Positions 58,701-64,000 of a stretch of DNA of 64,000 nt are shown piece after piece. Origin of the DNA: Desulfonauticus sp. (GTDB lineage Bacteria > Desulfobacterota > Desulfovibrionia > Desulfovibrionales > Desulfonatronovibrionaceae); contig JAUZRP010000038.1 of assembly GCA_030950395.1 (NCBI GenBank), positions 124,001 to 188,000 on the forward strand, read 5' to 3'. Under the pieces are notes generated by a model that was not told the origin of the DNA, did not search any database, and saw nothing but the letters and a program-made list of their open reading frames with translations. Within the stretch, counting starts at the first letter, position 1. Each line of letters opens with the position of its first letter. The translations under genes and the position numbers were made by a program.

Positions 58701-59224
58701 GAAAGAGAAGTATTCCGTTTAAAAAAGAGTTTTTGACCTTTTTAAACAAAGGCGCAATTGTTAGTTTAAATAAAAAATCTAAATATCATGTGGTGATAAA
58801 GACTGTTCCCATGTCAGTAAATAGTGGTGCTGAAGTGGAACCTCTTTATACTTCTTTGACCATAAACTGTGCCAGTGGAGCTGTTACTCTGGATAATTAC
58901 AACTTCCCCAATAAAATAAGTATAGATTGGTCTCCTGAGACTTGTGGCGATGTGGTCCTTAGTATAAAATTTCCAGATGTGGTCTTAAAAAAGAAGTATT
59001 CTGGCAAACTTGGATTTGCCAGATTTTTAAAAGATTTTAGCTCAGGCACCAGGGTTTTTTATCCCGATGATTTTCCTGAGAATAAAGATTATTTGAAACA
59101 TAGGAAAATTTCGTGGATAGAGTTGTCTTATCTGTTTGAAGGAGAACATCTGGATGTAGCCAGTATACTTACTACTATTCCAAAGAATATCCCCCAAACA
59201 ATTGTAGAGTGTCCTTTTCAGTAA
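55730..59224 (+). CDS. tssM: Type VI secretion membrane protein TssM (IcmF/VasK)
   Basis: 1164 residues. Two N-terminal membrane segments (about 5-27 and 35-57) and a third near residue 428-448 (LALMTYLLFVLCLGGVLTL) frame the cytoplasmic domain. An intact Walker A motif GESRNGKT is at 127-134, followed by DTAGRYAIP, so ATP/GTP binding is plausible. The long periplasmic part has an EKIAENIEKKIDKKVAEEEL coiled-coil-like stretch. It starts with GTG behind GAAAGAGG. The length is typical. Confidence 0.93.
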   Translation: MKKFLLMFLKVVGIILLLGLVAFLSYLGAQKMKWPVWASAIIFAGFLGFVLLILFLRRYFLRKRERKFIERIIARDRATIEGAPEIKRLKLLELQEHWKESIEKLQQSHLRKLGNPLYVLPWFLVLGESRNGKTSAIKNGRVASALTEVSRAAGIAGTRNCDWWFCEEAIILDTAGRYAIPVEEGPDLEEWKEFLRLLAKYRKKEPLNGVIVVVSADNLLSRDKETLKEIGQSIRLRIDQMMRTMGAKFPVYVMVTKMDLVHGFTHFAELLPDETLSQAMGYTNQKFNISWKEVLDECQNTVGKRLRDLRFLLVNKHKQIPPGSIMFPLEFERLFPRLGAYLEGLFEENPYQEVPLFRGIYFSSAMIKGSPISEFLELTHLKRDYKNQAVSDKGIFLKDFFQNILPKDRHLFSPLLEFLRWKKVVNNLALMTYLLFVLCLGGVLTLSFYKNFDTITSFKNSIGKLPELTKDRIANLFMLDKMRQEIEEVEEKNKNWFVPRLGLDQSLEMELRLKKHFSLLFEKGFLNPIDAHFVSVVERINRDVPVDEFVDYIGYAVIRASVLRDVLQGKTDALEQDFVTFTKAVFNVNDEDRELRKVPKKFAAIYYSYLKWNKDRIDFYEKLREYEQLILKLLKKKGNDLFWLVDDIIANAPAVHLNAFWRVEFIGGARDIIFVPGAYTKKGRENIKRFISLLEESLTDRKILEEFKKSVNNFWKWYEIEFFDAWYSFIENFNKATDRINNLISWQKLASQMATSYNPYLLFIERFHDELSSLGNIKGIAPLWVKEFEHIYKVIMEARTLRAKQKGSLIETLKVKEEKIAENIEKKIDKKVAEEELKLIEQARAWNDYMDALRKVDFGSFSIEDDYRLYAGCFEAISGFSQSDNSLIEAYERYYKFRNMMDYNFEYATIYDLPFGPLGFLLDFALKGASCYLQQQWEEKVLSVVNDVDPDRLTDVLFNKNQGVVWKYVNEVASPFLGKNSMGYFIRRDFRKRSIPFKKEFLTFLNKGAIVSLNKKSKYHVVIKTVPMSVNSGAEVEPLYTSLTINCASGAVTLDNYNFPNKISIDWSPETCGDVVLSIKFPDVVLKKKYSGKLGFARFLKDFSSGTRVFYPDDFPENKDYLKHRKISWIELSYLFEGEHLDVASILTTIPKNIPQTIVECPFQ

Positions 59225-59245
59225 TTTCAAATAAAAGGTTATTTT

Positions 59246-60832
59246 ATGGATATACTTGAGCTTGGCAAGACTCCCATATCTGAAGAAAAACCAGCAGGTG
59301 AAGATGCTAGGTTTGAGCCAGAATATGAAGCTATTCAGGCAGAAATAGAAAAGCTCTCTTCTCCTACTGCAACTGGAGTTACTGACTGGCAGAAGGTGAA
59401 AGAAAATGCTGTTTATATCTTAAGCAAAAAGGCAAAGGATCTGCTTATTGCAGTATATCTTTCAATTGCCCTGCTCCATACGGATAAAATAGATGGCATA
59501 TATCCAGGTGCAGTGGTTCTAAATGACCTCTTCCACAATTTCTGGGACAAGATGTTCCCGCCGAAAAAGAGGAAAAAGGGAAGGATAAATGCCATCCTCT
59601 GGTGGAAAGATCGCATAGAAAATATTATTGCTGGATTTGAACCTGTTACCTGCAAAAAAGAAAAGCGTGATGAAATTATTAAGCAATTTAAAGAAATCGA
59701 CAGCTTTTTAGGAGAAAATCTTGAAGAAATACCCCCTCTTCGAAATCTTATAGAAGGTGTATCTTCTCTCTTTATGGAAGAGGAAGAAAAACCAGAGCCA
59801 GTAGAAGCACCAAAGGAGGAACCCAAGGAAGATAAACCTCCAGAACAGCCTCAGACTCCTGCTCCTGAAAAGGTCCAGGAAACCCAACCCGCCCCTCCAC
59901 CAGAAGCTCCATCTCCTTCTGTGGAAGTAGAGTTAGACATGGACGATCCCCAAAAGGTCCTGGAAAAAGGGCTGGAGATAGTGAGCAAGGCAACAACTTT
60001 GATGGCCAAAGCAAATCCCTTTGATCCTGAAATATTTAGATTGAACAGGATCTGTGCCTGGGTGGTTGTGGACGCTCTTCCCCTTGCAGAGGGGGGCAAG
60101 ACCATGCTTCCTCCGCCTGATGAGAGTATAGTTTCTGCTCTAAAGAGGCTATATGAGTCTCAGAACTGGAGTGGTCTGGTTGAGGCTGCTGAGTCTTATG
60201 TTCCTCAATTTTTGTTCTGGCTTGATCTGAGTAGGTACAGTTTTGATGCCTTAATGGGGTTAAATCAGGCTCGGGCTGCAGAGGCAGTGGCAGGGGAGAC
60301 CTTGTGGTATGTAAAAAAACTCCCTGGTATAGAAAAGTTGACTTTTTCTGATGGCACTCCTTTTGCCGATGAGCTTACCATGGAGTGGTTAAGAGAGATA
60401 AAAAAGGCTGGTAGCTCAGAAGAGAGTGTTTCTGGAGGTGGGGATAAAAAGTCAGAAAAGATAAATGAGGCTCTAAAGGAAATTCAAGAAAAGATTAAAA
60501 GTCAAAAAATAACAGAGGCGCTTTTGGATTTTAAAACTTATGTTGAGCAGGCCTCTTGTGTTAGCGAAAGGTTTTTGTGGTATATTGAGGTGTGTAAATT
60601 TCTTTTAAAGATAAACAAAAAACACCTTCTTATGCCCTACGTGGAGGAGATACTTACTTTGATTGATAGATATAGAGTTGAAGAATGGGACCCTGATATA
60701 TGCGTTAAGGCCCTTGAAGTAACCTTGAGAAGCATCAGGAGTATGGGAAAAGAGGGGGATAAAGAAATGGAGCAAAAAGTGCTCCATAAACTTTCTTTTC
60801 TAAATCCAGCAGTGGCAATGGAGTTTGTTTGA
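59246..60832 (+). CDS. tssA: Type VI secretion cap/assembly protein TssA
   Basis: 528 residues. The N-terminal ImpA domain (PISEEKPAGEDARFEPEYEAIQ near residues 9-30, then YPGAVVLNDLFHNFWDKMFPPKKRKKGR) is followed by a Pro/Glu-rich linker (about 175-235) and a C-terminal helical domain. TssA coordinates baseplate docking and tail sheath growth. Position between tssM and tssB is common. The linker has many PEP/APAP-like stretches and is probably flexible. Confidence 0.9.
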   Translation: MDILELGKTPISEEKPAGEDARFEPEYEAIQAEIEKLSSPTATGVTDWQKVKENAVYILSKKAKDLLIAVYLSIALLHTDKIDGIYPGAVVLNDLFHNFWDKMFPPKKRKKGRINAILWWKDRIENIIAGFEPVTCKKEKRDEIIKQFKEIDSFLGENLEEIPPLRNLIEGVSSLFMEEEEKPEPVEAPKEEPKEDKPPEQPQTPAPEKVQETQPAPPPEAPSPSVEVELDMDDPQKVLEKGLEIVSKATTLMAKANPFDPEIFRLNRICAWVVVDALPLAEGGKTMLPPPDESIVSALKRLYESQNWSGLVEAAESYVPQFLFWLDLSRYSFDALMGLNQARAAEAVAGETLWYVKKLPGIEKLTFSDGTPFADELTMEWLREIKKAGSSEESVSGGGDKKSEKINEALKEIQEKIKSQKITEALLDFKTYVEQASCVSERFLWYIEVCKFLLKINKKHLLMPYVEEILTLIDRYRVEEWDPDICVKALEVTLRSIRSMGKEGDKEMEQKVLHKLSFLNPAVAMEFV

Positions 60833-60860
60833 TTAACAATATAAAAAAAAGGAGGACATT

Positions 60861-61346
60861 ATGGCAAAGGAATCATCCGTGGCTCCAAAGGAGAGGGTAA
60901 ATATTGTATATAAACCAGCCACAGGAGATGCAAAGGAAGAGGTGGAGCTTCCTTTAAAAGTACTTGTGACAGGAGATTTTACAGGGGCTCCAGACGATAC
61001 CCCTGTGGAAGACAGAGAAACTATCAACATTAACAAAGACAATTTTGATGATGTGCTGGCAGCAATGAATGTTAAACTGGAGACTGTGGTCAAGAACAAA
61101 CTGAGCGATGATCCAGAGGCAGAGATGACAGTAACCCTGGAGTTCAAGTCTATGAAGGACTTTGAGCCCGATGCAATAGTGGAAAAGATCCCAGAGCTCA
61201 AGAAGTTAAAAGAGATTCGTGATGCCCTAAAGGCAGTAAAGGGTCCCCTTGGAAATATTCCTGAATTCAGGAAAAAGATCAGTGAACTTATTCAGGATAA
61301 AGACAAGAGGGACAAACTTTTTAAAGAACTTGGAATAGAAGAATAA
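60861..61346 (+). CDS. tssB: Type VI secretion sheath protein TssB (VipA)
   Basis: 161 residues, the small sheath subunit. RVNIVYKPATGDAKEEVELPLKVLV near the start, VEDRETININKDNFDDVL and the helical tail are the conserved VipA pattern. It polymerises with TssC into the contractile sheath. AAAGGAGG precedes the ATG, and tssC starts 10 bp after its stop. Confidence 0.94.
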   Translation: MAKESSVAPKERVNIVYKPATGDAKEEVELPLKVLVTGDFTGAPDDTPVEDRETININKDNFDDVLAAMNVKLETVVKNKLSDDPEAEMTVTLEFKSMKDFEPDAIVEKIPELKKLKEIRDALKAVKGPLGNIPEFRKKISELIQDKDKRDKLFKELGIEE

Positions 61347-61356
61347 GGAGGGATAT

Positions 61357-62841
61357 ATGGCTGAAGAAACAAAAGAAGTTGTTGCCCAGGAACAAGGCAC
61401 AGAGCAAGAAGGCTCTATTTTGGATGAAATTATTCAGGCCACAAAGTTAAGTCCAGAAGATGAGGGCTATGAGGTTACCAAGCGTGGGGTGCAGGCCTTT
61501 TTAGATGAGCTTTTAAAGCCAGAGAGAGAAAGTGTAAAAATATCTGCTGCTCTGGTAGATGAGATGATAGCCCAGATAGATAAAAAAATCAGTAAACAAA
61601 TGGATGCCATACTGCACGATGAGAAGTTTCAAAAACTTGAGTCCACTTGGAGGTCTTTAAAATTTTTGGTAGATAGAACAGATTTTAGGGAAAACATAAA
61701 AATAGAGATATTAAATGTCTCTAAGCAGGATTTACTGGACGACTTTGAAGATTCTCCTGAAATTGTTCAGTCTGGTTTGTATAAGATCGTATATACTGCA
61801 GAATACGGCCAGTTTGGTGGGCAGCCTTACGGCTTAATACTTGGAAATTATGCCTTTGGTCCTGGGGCAATGGACATTAAACTGCTTGAAAACCTTGCTA
61901 GTGTAGCCACTATGTCCCATGCGCCATTTGTAGCTGCTGCCTCTCCTGAATTTTTTGGCATAAAGAGTTTTGCAGAGCTGCCTAATCTTAAGGATTTGAG
62001 CGCAATTTTTGAAATGCCCCAATATATTAAGTGGAATTCCTTTAGAGAAACAGAAGATGCCAGAAATGTAGGGCTGGTGCTACCTCGCTTTTTGCTTCGC
62101 ACTCCCTATGACCCAGAAAATAATCCCACCAAGTCTTTTAACTATGTAGAAGATGTATCAGAAGGGGATGAAAATTTCCTCTGGGGAAACAGCGCCTTTG
62201 CCTTTGCCAGCAGAGTAACTGATAGTTTTGCCAAGTATAGGTGGTGTGCCAATATAATTGGTCCTCAAGGTGGCGGTGCAGTGGAAAATCTGCCAGTGTA
62301 TCAGTATGAAGCCATGGGAGAGTTGCAGACCAAGCTCCCTGTAGAAGTCCTTATTTCAGAGAGGCGAGAGTTTGAACTGGCTGAGTTGGGATTTATAGCC
62401 CTTACCATGAGAAAGGGAAGTGACAATGCTGCATTTTTCTCTGCCAATTCTGTCCAAAAACCCAAAAAATTCCCCAATACTCCTGAGGGTAAACAGGCTG
62501 AGCTCAACTACAAGCTCGGCACCCAGCTACCCTATAACTTTGTGATCAGCAGACTTGCCCATTATCTTAAGGTGATCCAAAGAGAAAATATAGGAACCTG
62601 GAAGAATAGAGGAGAGCTGGAAACAGAGCTCAACAAGTGGATAAGTCAGTATGTATCAGATCAGGAGAATCCCTCTCCAGGTGTAAGGAGCAGAAGACCC
62701 CTTAGAAAGGCCAAGATTGAAGTATATGAGGTGGAAGGAGAACCTGGATGGTACAGGGTAAAGATGATGGTTCAGCCCCACTTTAAATATATGGGCGCAT
62801 CTTTTACCTTATCCCTAGTTGGAAAATTGGACAAAGAATAA
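61357..62841 (+). CDS. tssC: Type VI secretion sheath protein TssC (VipB)
   Basis: 494 residues, the large sheath subunit. Family landmarks are LESTWRSLKFLVDRTDFRENI, FGQPYGLILGNYAFG in slightly altered form, FAELPNLKDLSAIFE, FLWGNSAFAFASRV and GAVENLPVYQY. The C-terminal region includes the helix that a ClpV ATPase would recognise during recycling; tssH/clpV is not in the window. AAGGAGGG precedes the ATG. Confidence 0.95.
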   Translation: MAEETKEVVAQEQGTEQEGSILDEIIQATKLSPEDEGYEVTKRGVQAFLDELLKPERESVKISAALVDEMIAQIDKKISKQMDAILHDEKFQKLESTWRSLKFLVDRTDFRENIKIEILNVSKQDLLDDFEDSPEIVQSGLYKIVYTAEYGQFGGQPYGLILGNYAFGPGAMDIKLLENLASVATMSHAPFVAAASPEFFGIKSFAELPNLKDLSAIFEMPQYIKWNSFRETEDARNVGLVLPRFLLRTPYDPENNPTKSFNYVEDVSEGDENFLWGNSAFAFASRVTDSFAKYRWCANIIGPQGGGAVENLPVYQYEAMGELQTKLPVEVLISERREFELAELGFIALTMRKGSDNAAFFSANSVQKPKKFPNTPEGKQAELNYKLGTQLPYNFVISRLAHYLKVIQRENIGTWKNRGELETELNKWISQYVSDQENPSPGVRSRRPLRKAKIEVYEVEGEPGWYRVKMMVQPHFKYMGASFTLSLVGKLDKE

Positions 62842-62866
62842 ATAAAACAAAAAGGAGGATTTTGCT

Positions 62867-63358
62867 ATGGCAATGACGAGTTATTTGACCCTGGAAGGCA
62901 AAAATCAGGGCAAAATAGAAGGCGATTGCACTCAAAAGGGAAGAGAAAAGACCATTTTGGTCTATGCTGTTGAACACGCTGTAGAGATACCAAGGGATAA
63001 TTTAACTGGCCTTCCCACAGGACAAAGGGTCCATAAGCCTTATAAAATTGTGAAAAAAGTAGATCCCTCTTCACCTCTGCTCTATCAGGCCTGTACTTCA
63101 GGTGAGCAGATGAAGACCTGGCAATTGGATTATTACCGTATAAATGAAAAAGGACAGGAAGAGCTCTACTATCAGGTAAAACTGGAAGATGCCATAATAG
63201 TGGAAATACGCCACTATAAGCCAGATACCCTAAAAGAAGATCTAAAGGCCTTGCCTGATATGGAAGAGGTGTCCTTTAGTTATACCAAGATTACCTGGTC
63301 CCATAAGACCGCCAATAAGGAATCTGAAGACGACTGGAGAGCTCCAAAAGAAGGATAG
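62867..63358 (+). CDS. hcp: Type VI secretion tube protein Hcp (TssD)
   Basis: 163 residues, forming hexameric rings of the inner tube. It opens MAMTSYLTLEGKNQGKIEGD and contains VYAVEHAVEIPRD, TGQRVHKPYKIVKKVD and YYQVKLEDAIIVEI, all typical of Hcp. A strong AAAGGAGG lies before the ATG, consistent with high expression. Placed between tssC and tssE. Confidence 0.94.
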   Translation: MAMTSYLTLEGKNQGKIEGDCTQKGREKTILVYAVEHAVEIPRDNLTGLPTGQRVHKPYKIVKKVDPSSPLLYQACTSGEQMKTWQLDYYRINEKGQEELYYQVKLEDAIIVEIRHYKPDTLKEDLKALPDMEEVSFSYTKITWSHKTANKESEDDWRAPKEG

Positions 63359-63367
63359 GAGTAAAAC

Positions 63368-63781
63368 ATGTATGAACAGAGATTGCTTGAGAGGATTAAA
63401 GCCCTGGAGGATAATGCTGCCTATGTACCTGGCAGTGACATCTCTCAGGCAATCTCTTCTATAACCTCTCACTTACAAAGGATGTTAAATACCCGCAAAG
63501 GGAGTGTGATGATAGATAAAGATTATGGCATACCTGATTTTACCAACTCTCCATCTGATAGTTTAAATGAATTGGGCAGAAAAATAGCTGAGGAAATAAA
63601 AGAATTTATTCAAAAATATGAACCAAGACTTGGCAATGTGAAGGTAAGTTTTATTGAAGATGAGGAGGATGTATTGTCCCTTAAATTTAAGTTAGAAGGA
63701 GAGCTTGTGTTTAAGGGGAGGTTGCCTGTCACCTTTGAAACCTGGATGGATCAAAACGGTAGAATAGTGGTGTCTGGATAG
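63368..63781 (+). CDS. tssE: Type VI secretion baseplate protein TssE (gp25-like)
   Basis: 137 residues with the phage gp25/lysozyme-like fold: SHLQRMLNTRKGSVMIDKDYGIPDF is the family signature, followed by EIKEFIQKYEPRLGNVKVSF. It initiates sheath polymerisation at the baseplate. It overlaps or abuts the next gene at its stop codon. Confidence 0.93.
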   Translation: MYEQRLLERIKALEDNAAYVPGSDISQAISSITSHLQRMLNTRKGSVMIDKDYGIPDFTNSPSDSLNELGRKIAEEIKEFIQKYEPRLGNVKVSFIEDEEDVLSLKFKLEGELVFKGRLPVTFETWMDQNGRIVVSG

Positions 63782-63786
63782 TGAGT

Positions 63787-64000
63787 ATGCTTAAATATTA
63801 TCAAAGAGAGCTATATAACTTAAGAAACCTTGCCCGGGAATTTTCTAAAAAACATCCTTCAGCTGCGCCTCTTCTTAGTGCAGAGACAGCTGATCCTGAT
63901 GTGGAAAGACTCCTTGAAGGGGTTGCTTTTTTAACTGGTTTACTTAGAAAAAAACTGGACGATGACCTTCCTGAAATCATTCACAATCTGGCTGAGATAA
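63787..64000 (+). CDS. tssF: Type VI secretion baseplate protein TssF (partial, cut by the window end)
   Basis: The N-terminal 71 residues read MLKYYQRELYNLRNLAREFS and later DPDVERLLEGVAFLTGLLRKKLDD, the standard TssF opening. The rest lies beyond the window. The start is ATG 63787; an in-frame GTG at 63781 overlapping the tssE stop is an alternative. Confidence 0.9.
   Translation, partial: MLKYYQRELYNLRNLAREFSKKHPSAAPLLSAETADPDVERLLEGVAFLTGLLRKKLDDDLPEIIHNLAEI

Overview
The window looks like the chromosome of an AT-rich sulfate reducer of the Desulfovibrionales, perhaps close to Desulfohalobiaceae such as Desulfonauticus or Desulfothermus. This is inferred from gene content, not from a marker phylogeny. 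The strongest pointer is an aromatic amino acid operon that starts with archaeal-type 2-amino-3,7-dideoxy-heptulosonate (ADH) synthase and 3-dehydroquinate synthase II and continues pheA-aroA-tyrA-trpEGDCFBA, as I remember it from Desulfovibrio vulgaris. Other pointers are a DUF39 homocysteine-biosynthesis protein, a DUF4911 protein and general low-GC proteobacterial housekeeping genes.

Layout. 1-5174: end of a peptidyl-prolyl isomerase, a bifunctional Rel (p)ppGpp enzyme, and an STT3 oligosaccharyltransferase with an AMMECR1 protein. 5555-9344: an MBL hydrolase, parA with an exact consensus parS site touching its start codon, an unknown 16x-residue protein, a decayed ATPase gene and a repeat cluster. 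9371-16007: dnaN-gyrB-cysC-gyrA on the minus strand, probably close to the replication origin. 16655-21728: homocysteine-biosynthesis protein, M24 peptidase, two small proteins, a GC-rich palindromic island, tatD and a Trm112 protein. 21755-31523: rtcB, PBP1A, kdsD, purF and carB. 31797-37916: a FeoA-domain and an HSDR_N-like protein, an SPL-family radical SAM protein with a ParB-like partner, an EF-G paralogue and a coiled-coil membrane protein. 38341-50428: the aromatic/trp operon. 50892-52908: glnA and a gamma-glutamylcyclotransferase-like protein. 53078-64000: a type VI secretion cluster, tssJKLMABC-hcp-tssEF, cut by the window end.

The most interesting reading is that the aromatic/trp operon carries two ribosome-mediated attenuators. 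The first lies in front of the operon: a 32-codon leader peptide has ten consecutive Tyr/Phe/Trp codons, followed by an intrinsic terminator and a competing 11-bp antiterminator. The second is inside the operon: the last codons of tyrA include four consecutive Trp codons, and the tyrA 3' end is followed by a terminator whose 5' arm and loop can instead pair, over 11 perfect base pairs, with the tyrA coding sequence just past the Trp codons. The tail of an enzyme would thus act as the Trp leader peptide for trpEGDCFBA. The first switch would sense all aromatic amino acids for the common pathway, the second Trp alone for the trp branch.

A second theme is a family of about 100-135 bp intergenic repeats with imperfect terminal inverted repeats (MITE-like). 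Roughly a dozen or more copies lie between 2.3 and 38.2 kb, and I saw none in the trp or type VI regions. Coordinates were read by eye; repeat boundaries are approximate, and no homology search was run.
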